From: Nocardia donostiensis | GTDB lineage: Bacteria; Actinomycetota; Actinomycetes; Mycobacteriales; Mycobacteriaceae | Assembly: GCF_002081715.1 (NCBI RefSeq) | Contig: NZ_MUKP01000031.1 | Location: 1-64,000 of the forward strand | DNA: 64,000 bases | Direction of reading: 5' to 3' | Part shown: positions 1 to 9,358 of the stretch, in pieces | Numbering within the stretch: the first letter of the stretch is position 1 | Layout: every line of letters starts with the position of its first letter | Program-made: the position numbers and the translations under genes | The notes under the pieces: generated by a model | Told to the model about the DNA's origin: nothing | Database searches by the model: none | The model's input: only the letters and a program-made list of their open reading frames with translations

Positions 1-207
1 GATATCTGCTGGGACCACGATCCCAGCGGCGCGATCCGAGTGCCATCGGCCATCCGACTCGGCTTCCGAGGAACAGCGGTCTGGATCGCCGCCGGATGCT
101 CAGTAGACACAGGACCGGCAACAAGCTCCCGGTTGGGCACCGACGACGTCATAGTCGTCTTCACCCGGGAAATGAGCTCACAGACAGGAATCCCGGAAAG
201 CCGATGA
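1..207 (+). CDS. C-terminal end of a hypothetical protein cut by the window edge
   Basis: Frame 1 is open from the first base to a TGA at 205-207, giving 68 residues with reasonable GC-rich third positions. The peptide has an ordinary globular look (for example VWIAAGCSVDTGPAT followed by DDVIVVFTREM), but I do not recognise a family. The start lies left of the window. The same frame continues after the stop into the ORF at 286, so this and the next feature may be pieces of one decayed gene. Confidence 0.35.
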   Translation, partial: DICWDHDPSGAIRVPSAIRLGFRGTAVWIAAGCSVDTGPATSSRLGTDDVIVVFTREMSSQTGIPESR

Positions 208-285
208 GCCTCCGGCCGCCCGACTGGACAAGCGGCCGCCCACCGATACGACATCCACGACACACCGGAAGCCACCTCGGCCTGC

Positions 286-1170
286 ATGCAAGCAATGGAC
301 CAGCTCGAAACAACCGCCGATGAAGCACGGTTATGCAAACTCGCCTACGACGACGGTGACCGTTGCGCCTTCATCGGGTTGATCGAGATCATGGTGGACG
401 CAGACCGTGTCGATGACCTGCGGCTCCTGGCACGCGGCGACGGCCGCGCGTTCGCGACACTCATGGAATATCTGGTCCGAACCGACAGCATCGACCTTCT
501 GCGCGGAGGCGTCCGAGTTCGCCGGCGCCCGACTCTTGCTGGCGCAACTGCCTGTTTGTTATCGTCTGCCTGGCTTCTGGGCATCGCAGCTATCTCACCG
601 TGGCTATTACCCAGATCCGCTATGCACACCACCAATTCAAAGGAGAGCAGTTTCTGGAAAGCGGACCGTGAGGTCTTCCCCGACACTCGCGAGCAGCGGT
701 GCTGGTTCCACAAGCAGGCCAACGTCCTTTCCTCGCTGCCGAAGTCAGCGCATCCCGGTGCCACCGCGGCGATGAAGGAGATCTACAACGCCGAGGACAT
801 CGACCATGCGCGAGGCGCGATCAAGACGTTCGACCTCGACTACGGCAAGAAATACCCGAAAGCTGTCGCGAAGATCGTCGATAACGCCGATGCGTTGCTC
901 GAATTCTACAAGTATACGGCAGAGCACTGGATCCATCTGCGCACCACCAACCCGATCGAATCCACCTTCGCCACTGAGCGATTGCGCACGAAAGCCACCA
1001 AGGGCCCCGGTTCCCGGGCGGCTGAACTGGCAATGGCCTACAAGCTGATCGAGGCCGCTCGAACCCGCTGGCGAGCGGTCAACGCACCACACCGGGCCGC
1101 CCTCGTGCGAGCCGGAGCACGTTTCGACCGCGGCGCCCTCGTCGAGCGCGAACAGTCCCCCGCAGCATGA
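286..1170 (+). pseudogene. IS256 (Mutator) family transposase remnant fused to an unrelated N-terminus
   Basis: From about base 645 the product is the C-terminal third of an IS256-type transposase: a CWFHK segment, then AEHWIHLRTTNPIES and a STFATERLRTKATKG segment, the typical end of the DDE domain with its last acidic residue region. The catalytic N-terminal half is missing. Residues 1-76 are instead two short helical leucine-rich units (LIEIMVDADRVDDLRLLA type) that belong to another protein, followed by about 45 residues of no recognisable kind. The open frame is therefore a chance fusion across an old insertion junction. It overlaps the next gene by ATGA at 1167. A second IS256 remnant lies at 21659-22069 on the other strand. 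Confidence 0.7.
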
Positions 1171-1664
1171 CCGACCATGCGCGACAACCACTGCTGTTCC
1201 TCGATGTCGACGGGCCGCTTCTCCCGTTCGGTGAAGACCCCGGACGCGAGCCGCGCAGTGTCGTGTCGGACTCACACTTTTCGCGGCTGCGCCCCGATGT
1301 CGGCCGCTGGCTGGCAGAACTGCCATGCCAGTTGGTCTGGGCCACGACCTGGGAAGATGAGGTCAATGCCGAACTCGCGCCCCGGCTCGGGCTGCCGCGA
1401 CTGCCAGTCGTGCGCTGGCCGGAGCCCTGCGCTGAGCATGAACGCGAGGACCGGTGGTTCGGACTGTGCTGGAAGACCCGGACCCTGGTGGACTGGGCCA
1501 GCGGACGCCCGTTCGCCTGGGTCGACGACGAGATCACCGCCGCTGACCGCACCTGGGTCGCCACCCAACATCGCGGCCCTGCACTCCTGCGGCACGTTGA
1601 GCCGTTCCGGGGACTCAGTGACGAGGACTTCGTAGCCCTCGATCACTGGCTGCGAGCAACCTGA
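1167..1664 (+). CDS. HAD-like domain protein (small HAD hydrolase)
   Basis: The 165-residue product opens with a hydrophobic strand and FLDVDGPL, the HAD motif I (two Asp separated by one residue), and has WVDDEI near residue 115, which fits the acidic motif IV. It is short, like the stand-alone HAD proteins of actinomycetes related to the HAD domain found in RNA-repair polyproteins. No cap domain is visible. A phosphohydrolase activity is inferred from family; the substrate is unknown. The ATG lies inside the stop of the upstream transposase remnant (ATGA), which is unlikely to be functional coupling since that gene is broken. Confidence 0.7.
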   Translation: MTDHARQPLLFLDVDGPLLPFGEDPGREPRSVVSDSHFSRLRPDVGRWLAELPCQLVWATTWEDEVNAELAPRLGLPRLPVVRWPEPCAEHEREDRWFGLCWKTRTLVDWASGRPFAWVDDEITAADRTWVATQHRGPALLRHVEPFRGLSDEDFVALDHWLRAT

Positions 1665-1874
1665 GAAACCCGGAGATCCACAAGAATTGGTCGCTTCCCA
1701 TCCTCTCGAGTTGCACCAAGGCGTCCTCGCACTCGAAGGCTTGGATGGTGGCTTATGCCTGCCCGACCTGACGGGGTCACGCAACGGATGGACCACTCCC
1801 CCAGGTCGGGTAGTAGGAAGCTGTAGTGCCCCACTGGAATCAGGTAGCTCAGGTGGTGGTGCATTATCTATTGA

Positions 1875-2450
1875 TCAGGCAGGTTGTTGCCGGTAGCGGT
1901 GCAGCACCACTCCTGATTTCGCGAACGGAACTGTCTGGATCAACTGCAAATGGCGGCGGTAACCGTCCTCGGCGAACAGCGACCGCCCTCCTCCCAGTAG
2001 CACTGGAAATACGAGGAGCCGATACTCGTCGATGAGGTCGAGTCGCATGAACTCGCGCGCAGTGGTGGCGCCTGCGAACAGGATCAACGGTCGTCCTGGT
2101 TGTTTCTTCAGCGCGTCGACCTCGCTGGCGAGATTGTTGCCGATACGGGTGGCCGGCAGCCACGCAAGTTCGGCTTCTTGCCGTGAGACAACGATTTTCG
2201 GCAATCCGTTGACCTTGGGGGCCAGCATCTCGTCGCCCGGGGTGGCGGGATTGCGCTCCGCGTCCGGCCAGTACTGCCCAAGTAGCTCATAGCTCGCCCT
2301 GCCGAATATCTGGGCGTCGACGCTGTCCAGCAGTTCGGCGAGGTAGCTGTCGAGGTCGGGGTCGACGACATCAACCCAGTCCAGGTTCTCGCCGGGTCCT
2401 TCCGTCATACCGTCCACCGACACCATCATCTGCAGGATGAGTTCACGCAT
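1875..2450 (-). CDS. dihydrofolate reductase family protein (RibD C-terminal domain)
   Basis: The 191-residue product starts MRELILQMMVSVDGM, the usual opening of the small DHFR/RibD-C proteins of actinomycetes, then has IFGRASYELLGQYW, KIVVSRQ, and the C-terminal LVFPVLLGGGRSLF segment that forms the NADPH-binding core. Such proteins are predicted NAD(P)H-dependent reductases of pterin- or flavin-related substrates; the true substrate is not known. The frame is open 46 codons further upstream, but the ATG at 2450 is preceded by GGAAGGA at good spacing, so it was chosen. The gene stands alone; no operon partner is visible. Confidence 0.8.
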   Translation of the reverse strand: MRELILQMMVSVDGMTEGPGENLDWVDVVDPDLDSYLAELLDSVDAQIFGRASYELLGQYWPDAERNPATPGDEMLAPKVNGLPKIVVSRQEAELAWLPATRIGNNLASEVDALKKQPGRPLILFAGATTAREFMRLDLIDEYRLLVFPVLLGGGRSLFAEDGYRRHLQLIQTVPFAKSGVVLHRYRQQPA

Positions 2451-2645
2451 CCGGTCGTCCTTCCGTCTTCGATCAGTCCGAGTCGATACTCGCTTCACCG
2501 AGTAGGACGACACCACCCGGCAGAAGTCATCGGTGGCAGCCGCATCAGCAGTGACGGTTCGATGGAGCCTGCCACAGCGAATCCCCAACCCCTCGCGCTG
2601 CTGATCACGTCGGGGCCGGTCGAGTGAGCAACGGATAGAACAGTC

Positions 2646-3365
2646 CTACAGTGTGGCTCCCCACAGCTCCGCGATCGTGATCAGGACGTACGTCGCCACC
2701 GTGCACAGCGGAATGGCCCACCACAGGGCGTGATCGCGGATCGACCCCGGCTCGGTCCGTAGCGGGACAGGGTTCCGATCGCGGATGACGATCGCGTTCG
2801 TCATCATGTCGGCGATGGTGCGTCGGTGCGTATCGAACAATGGCAACAGGAATCCGAGCCCACAGGGCAGCACGTCGATAATGCAGGCCAGTTGTCGCAT
2901 GATCATCCGGCCGATACCGACCGGATGATGCGTCCGCGGATCCACCACCCGCAGCCCCACGACGAGCTTGCCGAGACTCCGCCCCGTCCGGCCCTGCATG
3001 AGAACCCTGTTTACCGCGACCAGCACTATCACTGTGATCAGCATGAGCTTGACAACCCACCGCTCCGCTTTCATCAAGTACATGCCCGCTATTCCGGTGG
3101 GATGATGGGTCCGTGGCTTGCTGTGCAAGATGTCCTCGCCGAAGAGCAGAACAGCAATATCTACCTTGAAGTGGTGGTTTATGCCCCAGGCGAGGCCCAC
3201 GCCTATCCCGAAGAGCACAACGAAGAACAGCAGATCGATGAGTCTCGCCGACACCCGTAGATGCCACGGGGCGTACACACTCTGATCCGTTGGCACCACA
3301 AGTTCCGCCTTCCAGCCGGCAATCAGTTCGCAGCTATTCGCGTCTCCCATGATCGCAGAGCTCAT
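2646..3365 (-). CDS. RDD family integral membrane protein
   Basis: The product (239 residues from this start) contains RVSARLIDLLFFVVLFGIG, the Arg-Asp pattern that names the RDD family, a second hydrophobic segment (LMLITVIVLVAVN), then GRSLGKLVVGLRVVD and two further hydrophobic stretches, with a final segment near the C-terminus (ALWWAIPLCTVATYVL). RDD proteins are small polytopic membrane proteins, mostly of unknown function; some affect transport or envelope homeostasis. The frame is open to 3794, but the upstream part is low-complexity and the ATG at 3365 has a GGAG eight bases before it. It faces away from the gene at 3796. Confidence 0.65.
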   Translation of the reverse strand: MSSAIMGDANSCELIAGWKAELVVPTDQSVYAPWHLRVSARLIDLLFFVVLFGIGVGLAWGINHHFKVDIAVLLFGEDILHSKPRTHHPTGIAGMYLMKAERWVVKLMLITVIVLVAVNRVLMQGRTGRSLGKLVVGLRVVDPRTHHPVGIGRMIMRQLACIIDVLPCGLGFLLPLFDTHRRTIADMMTNAIVIRDRNPVPLRTEPGSIRDHALWWAIPLCTVATYVLITIAELWGATL

Positions 3366-3795
3366 GGCGGACTCCAGCGACACCATTACCGTCGGCAAGC
3401 ACACAATCACCGTGTCGAACCAACCGACAGCTGAAGACAAAATCCGAATACCAGAGCCCGCGCCAGCCGTACTGGTGGACAGTCGGTGAACCTGCTGTCG
3501 AATGCCACCGCGTGGGACTGCCCCGGTTCGGTTGACTCCTGACCTGTCATGCAAACCGGCGTCGATGCCCACCTCGCCGCTGCATCCCAACGCCATCAAC
3601 ATCCCGGTCACCGACGCGCCGACCCTCTCGACGAGTGCACCCCAGCGTGTACTACGGTCCGAATCCGTGATTTGCTGAATACCCGTCGACGCAGCGTGCG
3701 GGACCCGACTGTGGGCGATCGTCAGTGTCGACTGGCTCTGGGATGCTGCCAAACCGGGCGTATCGGTTGGTGGTGGTAGTTGAAGTGGAGGCATA
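3366..3795. other. intergenic region between divergent genes, no gene seen
   Basis: About 430 bases lie between the RDD gene and the GTG at 3796. Open frames exist on both strands but their products look like random high-GC translation and have no Shine-Dalgarno. Promoters for both flanking genes must be here. No repeat or RNA gene is evident. Confidence 0.4.
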
Positions 3796-4431
3796 GTGAG
3801 TCGAGCTGGCGTGGCCGAGGCAGCTCAGGCTGTGGTCACCTCGCGGCGTGTTCCCGACGCTCTGGAACGGAGTTCGACGGCTGTCGTTCGGATGTTGGAT
3901 GCGACTGTGGGTGTCGCATTCCTGCCTGATCCCGCAGAGATCGCACGGCGCCGGACGATCGGTTTGGGGGCATTGCCCCAGATGGATCTGCTGGACACGT
4001 TGATGGGCCTACCGGCAGGGTTACCGGTATCGGTTCACGATCTCACCGAGCGTGAGCGCCGTCTCTTCCGCCGGGTCCCGGCCGGTGTCATCGATGTAGC
4101 CGATGGCCTGTACACGCGCCGCGCAGTACCCCCGGTTACCGCACAGTTCGTGGTGGTGGCCACGCGCACCTGGAAGGACGGTCTGCGCTCGGCGGGGAAG
4201 TTCGCGCCGTTCTGCAGCCGTGCCGTGCTGCTGCGATCAATCCCCGAAGACCTCGACGATGCGCGCATGCAGGCATCGTTCTTCGGGGTCGGGATGTGTG
4301 TCTTCGCGAGCGGCGAGTTGAAGATGCTGACAGACCCACAGCCGTATGTACGTCAGCGCCAATCGTGCGGTCAATGGTGGTTTGCCGAGGAGCTGTACGA
4401 GAAAGTCAACGAGTTCGGGCTTGACGTGTAG
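3796..4431 (+). CDS. hypothetical protein convergent with the XRE/ImmA operon
   Basis: The 211-residue product begins at a GTG preceded by GGAGG with a four-base gap. I do not recognise the family. It appears soluble and mixed alpha/beta: an N-terminal helical segment (ALERSSTAVVRMLDATVGVAFLP), a beta-rich middle (FVVVATRTWKDGLRSAGKFA) and FFGVGMCVFASGELKML toward the end. Its last 26 bases overlap the 3' end of the convergent gene at 4406-5617. Because it abuts the XRE/ImmA pair it may belong to the same accessory module, but there is no direct evidence. Confidence 0.55.
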   Translation: MSRAGVAEAAQAVVTSRRVPDALERSSTAVVRMLDATVGVAFLPDPAEIARRRTIGLGALPQMDLLDTLMGLPAGLPVSVHDLTERERRLFRRVPAGVIDVADGLYTRRAVPPVTAQFVVVATRTWKDGLRSAGKFAPFCSRAVLLRSIPEDLDDARMQASFFGVGMCVFASGELKMLTDPQPYVRQRQSCGQWWFAEELYEKVNEFGLDV

Positions 4432-5617
4432 TTTCGGAATCCACCCACCATGGTGGTAGTTCCGCCCATGCCTGCAGTGTCTTCGGTGCCTGGAATGCTT
4501 CGGGCTGGTTGATCCGGATGTTGACGGTGTCGGTGTGGGCGACCGCCGCTGCGCACCGGTTCTTCCACCAGGTGGCCCTATCGGCGAGCTGCGGTTGTTC
4601 CAGCAGGTCGCGTGCCCATGACTCCCAGGTGTGCATGCTGTGGCGGTGCGCGTCGAGGGTGTCTTCTCGGGCCAGGAACCTATCCAACGGCAGTCCTTCG
4701 CAGCACGGAAGGTTGCAGGTCGGCGGTAGAGTATCGGCGAATCTCTGAGCGAGGGTCGACCCCTTCTGGAAGGACATCAGCTCGGCGAACAGCACACTGG
4801 GTGATGGATCTCGCTGCCGAGCGAATGCCCGGTCGCCGAACGGGATCATATGACGCATGCTGCCGCCGGTGCCGATCGATGTTGCATACGCCCCGTGGCT
4901 CATGACATCGAAGCCGGTGAGGTCGGTGCGGAGCACGGCCACATTGCCGGCCTCGGCCACCAGCCGTCGGAGGTTCCGTACGGCCGCCTTGTACCGTTCC
5001 ATCGGGTCGAATTGCCCGCCGAGGAATACCGCCTTGGGCCGGTCCAGTTTGTCCATCACGGCGATGACATGGTCGATATGATCGTTCTTCAGCCAGGCGA
5101 TATCCAACGGCAGACTGACAACGACGTCATCGCGCGTGATTTCGGACGCTGCTCGAACCACGGCTCTGAGCGCGTCGCTATCTCCAGCGTTCAGGTATCC
5201 GGTGGGCGTCAAGGCCAGATCTGCTCCACAGTCCCGTTGCGCTTGGAGGTGCTCGCCGAGGGTCAACGAGAACAGGTGTTGCTGTTGCTCGTCGTCTTCG
5301 AGTACGAACGGTTCATCCTCGGTCGCCGCCGCCCGGCGGTAGCCTTCTGGGTCCCTCAAGAGCAGCAGATCAGTATGCTCGCTCCGTAGATCTTTGATTC
5401 CTGAAGCCGCCGTCTTTCCCGCCAGTACCAGGCCTCCGATGCCCGATGGCAGTGGGGTGATCCGGCGAGCGGTCCGAGCGTTGGTGTGCAGCAGGATGCG
5501 ATCGTGGAGTACAGCAACTGGACCCGATAGTGGCTCCGGCCTCGATCGATGTGCGATATCTGGAAGCACATCGCCACTTTCGTTCGAGCGGCGATTCGAT
5601 TCCTCCGGCCAGGTCAT
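4406..5617 (-). CDS. hypothetical protein translationally coupled to an XRE/ImmA regulator-protease
   Basis: The 403-residue product starts at an ATG that overlaps the stop of the upstream XRE/ImmA gene (ATGA at 5615-5619), so the two are one operon. It seems a single-domain alpha/beta protein with repeating strand-helix units (DDVVVSLPLDIAWLKN, KAVFLGGQFDP, NVAVLRTDLTGFDVMSHG), consistent with a TIM-barrel-like fold. Conserved-looking elements are SHGAYATSIGTGGS and a Cys cluster CNLPCCEG. I cannot assign a function. Gene pairs of an ImmA/IrrE-type protease fused to an HTH and a partner protein commonly act as a switch in which the protease-regulator controls its neighbour; that is inference here. 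Confidence 0.65.
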   Translation of the reverse strand: MTWPEESNRRSNESGDVLPDIAHRSRPEPLSGPVAVLHDRILLHTNARTARRITPLPSGIGGLVLAGKTAASGIKDLRSEHTDLLLLRDPEGYRRAAATEDEPFVLEDDEQQQHLFSLTLGEHLQAQRDCGADLALTPTGYLNAGDSDALRAVVRAASEITRDDVVVSLPLDIAWLKNDHIDHVIAVMDKLDRPKAVFLGGQFDPMERYKAAVRNLRRLVAEAGNVAVLRTDLTGFDVMSHGAYATSIGTGGSMRHMIPFGDRAFARQRDPSPSVLFAELMSFQKGSTLAQRFADTLPPTCNLPCCEGLPLDRFLAREDTLDAHRHSMHTWESWARDLLEQPQLADRATWWKNRCAAAVAHTDTVNIRINQPEAFQAPKTLQAWAELPPWWVDSETTRQARTR

Positions 5618-6774
5618 CAACCAACCTCCCCCGTCTGCGGATCTCTCAGTGCGGGCCAACGATCATTCGAGCCCCCGATAACACCGACCCGTTCGGCCGC
5701 GTACAGGCTCAAGAACTCGTCTGGGGTCAAGTACGTCAACCGGGCCAATTCGGCGACTTCGGTCCCCTTGCCGACGTGCCACGCAACGATCGACTCGACC
5801 GCAGTCGTCCGTTCCGGCTCCAGGGGCTCTGGTTCGCGGGTGCGATACCCCAGACTCGACATCTCCACCGCCAAAGTCCGGTACTGCCAATCACTGGCGA
5901 CTCCGAGTGTGTGCGCACGCCGCAGCAGCGCCCACATCGACACCTGCCAGTACTGCTTCAACTCCAGCAGCCTTGGCACAGACAGCGACTCGGACCGGAG
6001 ATCACCGCGGATGTCCCGGGCTGGCATCAACAGTTCAGCCGCGAAACTGTTGGCCTGCTTTTCCTGATCGGGATGAGGGATGCGGTGCATCACCATATGC
6101 CCCAACTCGTGGGCGAGGGTGAATCTCTGCCGCTCCGCAGGGGTCCCAGAGTTCAGCAAAACCAGTGGATCCTCCCCATCGGGCATACAGCTGACCGCGT
6201 CCACGGATACCGACTCCACGGACGAATCGAGCGACATAGGCGCCACGAGCTCACGACAGACCACCAAGGCCCCGGCACCCTCGAGTAGCTGTACGACCGG
6301 CCCCGCGGGTCCTCCAGCAACCCCGAGTTCTCTTCTCAGTGCACGCGCAGCGTCAGCCGGCGTAGTCAGATCATCGACCTCGATGTGAGGAAGCGCAGTC
6401 GTGGCACGAATTGGAGCCGCAGCCGACAAGCTCCGGAGCTGAATCCGGGTGAGATTGAGCAGAGCGTGAATACGTTTCAGGTCACCAGCCGCCGCTGCTT
6501 GCTTTTTACGGTGGTGCACCATCCCCGCACCCGCCCCTACCTCGCGCTCGCTGAGACACAGCAGCGGCGCCGGGTATCCCAGCGCATGTGCATACAGGTC
6601 GAGCCGTTCACCGGTCAATGCCAGTCGGCCGCCTTCAGCACGGCTGACATAGCCCTGACTGACCCGGCTCGCCGAGCCTTCCAGCTTCTGCATCGCCTCG
6701 GCCAGCTGCCCCTGCGTCAACGACCGTGACTCTCGCGCCAGCACCAGCATCCGCGGATGCGCCACTGCGCCCAT
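5617..6774 (-). CDS. XRE-family HTH regulator fused to ImmA/IrrE metallopeptidase
   Basis: The 385-residue product has an N-terminal Cro/C1-type helix-turn-helix (about residues 8-70, RESRSLTQGQLAEAMQKLE then YVSRAEGG) and a C-terminal ImmA/IrrE peptidase domain with the zinc-binding HELGH near residue 220, followed by ANSFAAELLMP, the conserved segment carrying the third ligand region. Proteins of this architecture sense stress or ligands and cleave or inactivate a repressor or toxin partner. The ATG at 6774 has a GGAGG five bases upstream. The gene is first in an operon with the unknown gene at 4406-5617. An AT-rich repeated tract just upstream (6784-6814) is a likely control site. Confidence 0.85.
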   Translation of the reverse strand: MGAVAHPRMLVLARESRSLTQGQLAEAMQKLEGSASRVSQGYVSRAEGGRLALTGERLDLYAHALGYPAPLLCLSEREVGAGAGMVHHRKKQAAAAGDLKRIHALLNLTRIQLRSLSAAAPIRATTALPHIEVDDLTTPADAARALRRELGVAGGPAGPVVQLLEGAGALVVCRELVAPMSLDSSVESVSVDAVSCMPDGEDPLVLLNSGTPAERQRFTLAHELGHMVMHRIPHPDQEKQANSFAAELLMPARDIRGDLRSESLSVPRLLELKQYWQVSMWALLRRAHTLGVASDWQYRTLAVEMSSLGYRTREPEPLEPERTTAVESIVAWHVGKGTEVAELARLTYLTPDEFLSLYAAERVGVIGGSNDRWPALRDPQTGEVG

Positions 6775-6783
6775 TCGTCCTCC

Positions 6784-6814
6784 AAATATCTCTCATAAAA
6801 ATATCACGAAATAT
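6784..6814. promoter_or_regulatory. AT-rich tract with three AAATAT repeats upstream of XRE/ImmA operon
   Basis: AAATAT occurs at 6784-6789, 6799-6804 and 6809-6814 in a 31-base tract that is far more AT-rich than its surroundings. It lies 10 to 40 bases upstream of the start of the XRE/ImmA gene and so overlaps its core promoter. An operator for the encoded HTH protein is a reasonable guess. Confidence 0.35.
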
Positions 6815-7362
6815 TCCCGATTGCCGTACCACCCACACCACAGCGAGCGGAACCGCCAGAACACGGGTCGATCCCATTTCAAACTTGCAGCCCCGCGGCG
6901 ATGGACAGCCAAACCTGGATCAGGCCGAGCCGAGAGCGCTGAGATCACACGCAGGACCCTGGAAAAACTAAGGCCGTCCACTGCACAGTCCTGCCGACTT
7001 CCGAGCCTCCAATGGACGGAACGAACTCCAACAGGCCATGGCGCCCATCGCGCGCCGCCAGGCCGCCGAACAGCCAAGCCGGAATAGATTCCGGCAGATC
7101 GAGCAGGGACAAGCCGTGCAACATACGTGCAACTAACAGCGGTATCCGGCGGTCAATACCGAAGCCATCGTCACGAAGAACAATGACCGGATACCGGCGG
7201 TGGCCGCACCAGCGCCTACCCCGTGCAACCGGTCGCCCGTGACCTCGCCAGCGAACTCGACCAGCTACTGGCGCTAGCCGACGTCTGGTCCCGAGCCCGG
7301 CATCTCGCAACCGACCATAATCCTCAGACAACACGTTCGTAGCCCGATGGAGCCGCTCCCGC
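6815..7362 (+). pseudogene. mostly gene-free DNA with one C-terminal coding remnant (7187-7342)
   Basis: Most of this stretch shows no convincing gene. From 7187, just after an in-frame TGA, to the TAG at 7340-7342 the plus strand reads a protein-like peptide (PVARDLASELDQLLALADVW, then SRARHLATDH), 51 residues with normal codon use, ending 20 bases before the broken P450. It is probably the tail of a decayed upstream neighbour. I cannot name the family. Confidence 0.3.
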
Positions 7363-8752
7363 ATGGCAGTACGCACAACCACGAGCACGCCAGCCAATCC
7401 CGCTTTGCCACACCCGCGGTGGCGACTGCCGATACTCGGGGATCTGCTGACCATCAACCCCGCCAAGCCCACCCAGACATCGATGCGCGACGCCCGCACG
7501 CTGGGCTCAATCTTCGAACGGCGCATCGTCGACTGGCCCATGATCGTGCTCTCCGGCGCCGACCTCATCGCCGAGATCAATGACGAACGCGCATGCATCG
7601 GCGTGCTATTCAAAAGGTCCGCCCAGTTGCGCGTGACGGCCTGTTCACCGCCTACCACCACGAACCCAACTGGACCAAGGCACACAACATCCTCGCCCCC
7701 GCGTTCACCCGCGAGGCTACCACCACCATGACCCGCTCGATCGGCGAACTCCTCGACCGTTGGAGCACCCGCGGCGATCGGTGGGTCGATGTCGCCGAGG
7801 ACATGAACGAGCTCTCCCTCGAAATCATCAGCCGCGCAGGTTTCGACTACACTTTCGACTCCTTCACCCGCGCCACCGTGGCCCCTTCGTCGCAGCCATG
7901 CTGCGCGGACTCCCCTACATCAACCGCAACGCCAACCTGCCCCCACTGCTACAGAAAACCCTGGCCGCCGCGCCGCCGCCCAGTACACCCGCGACATCGC
8001 CTACGTCCATCAGGTCGTCGACGACATCATCGCCGCCCGGCGGATCAGCGGAACCCTCGGAGAACATAACGACCTGCTCGACCGGATGCTGATCGTCGCC
8101 GACCCCGATATCCGCGAGCAACTCGATCCGGTCAACATCCGCTACCAGATCCTCACCTTCCTCGTCGCCGGCCACGAAACCAGCGCCGGTGTGCTCGCCT
8201 TCGCCCTCTACGAACTGGCGCGCCACCCCGACATCGCCGCACGAACCCGCGCCGAGATCGACCAACGATTCCCTGGTCACGACCGGCCCGACATTCTCTT
8301 CGGCGACGTAGCCCGACTCCGCTACCTGTGCCGGATCGTAGACGAGACCCTACGGCTGTGGCCGGTCGCGCTGGGATACTTCCGCGAAGCCCGCCACAAC
8401 ACCAGAATCGGCAACGGCCGCTACCACTTCGGACCCGGCGACTGGGTCTTCGTACTCACGTTCTGAGCCACCGCGATCCCGCCGCTTGGGGACCCGACGC
8501 CGAACAATTCGACCCCGACCGCTGGCTACCCGAGCGCCAACGCACCTCGGTCAGCACGTCTACAAACCCTTCGGCACCGGCACCCGCGCCTGCATCAGAT
8601 GCCAATTCGCCTACCACGAAATCATCCTCACCCTGGCCCATGTCCTGCGCGCCTTCGACCTCGAACACGACCCCGACTACCGCCGCGACATCACCGAGCA
8701 GATCACCCTCAAACCCCGCGGATTCACTCTCCGCCTAACCCCGCGCACCTGA
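7363..8752 (+). pseudogene. CYP102-like cytochrome P450, multiply frameshifted
   Basis: All the landmarks of a P450 are present but spread over three frames. The N-terminus reads PHPRWRLPILGDLLTINPA, then after a shift near 7612 DGLFTAYHHEPNWTKAHNIL, after a shift near 7880 RGLPYINRNANLPPLLQKTL, back near 7976 to the I-helix FLVAGHETSAG and the ETLR of the ExxR motif, then two further shifts around 8466 and 8545 to the haem loop FGTGTRACIRCQFA and a normal C-terminus. The similarity is to the haem domain of CYP102 (P450BM3) type enzymes; no reductase domain follows. With at least four frame changes it cannot be functional. Confidence 0.75.
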
Positions 8753-8762
8753 CCTCACTCGC

Positions 8763-9358
8763 TCATCGTCGCGGAGACCGGGCCGTGAACAGCGTGACAT
8801 CACCGACCTCAGCGACCGAGAACGTCCTGAACGCCGCGCCCAGCGCCTCCTTCAGGCCCTCCCGATCATCGCCACTGCTATTGAAGGCGCCGACCCGCGT
8901 ATACGCAGCGGACAACGCCCGCCCGAAACCTGTGCACGAACGTCTCCCAGGATCGTCGAACCGAACAGCACCCCGTCATCAGACAATACTCGCGCCAGAT
9001 GCTCGAACGCGACGCCCTTCTCGGCAAAGGTTCCCGGCACGCAGTGCATCACCAAGTTCAACCCGATCGAGTTGAATCCCGTACCTGCTGCCTCCGGGAC
9101 CGGGTCGAGGACACTGCCAGCCACCGCGCTGACCACACAACCCGACTTCTCCAGGCGACGGCACGTGTAGGCCAGAGGAACCGGATTCAGACCCATCAAC
9201 ACCACCTCACCGTTGAACTGTCGGTGTGCATTGGCCAGATACCACCCAGACCCTGGACCCGCCTCAAGATGCCGACGACCGAGATGCTCTCGGCACAACC
9301 CCAACATGACCTGAGCGTCACAACGTCATGCGAACTGGTTGGACAGTCGGATCACCCA
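8763..9358 (-). pseudogene. class I SAM-dependent methyltransferase, nonsense and frameshift mutations
   Basis: The longest intact piece (complement 8852-9307) reads LEAGPGSGWYLANA (motif I), then VVLMGLNP, AGSVLDPVP and NLVMHCVPG, which is a class I methyltransferase core. Upstream the same frame reads RLSNQFA, a TGA, then RCD, where relatives have a tryptophan, so TGG has become TGA at about 9330. Near 8925 a frameshift moves the true C-terminus (LSAAYTRVGAFNSSG, then LFTARSPRR) to another frame, ending at 8763. It is a dead copy next to the dead P450, with which it may once have formed a unit. Confidence 0.65.
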
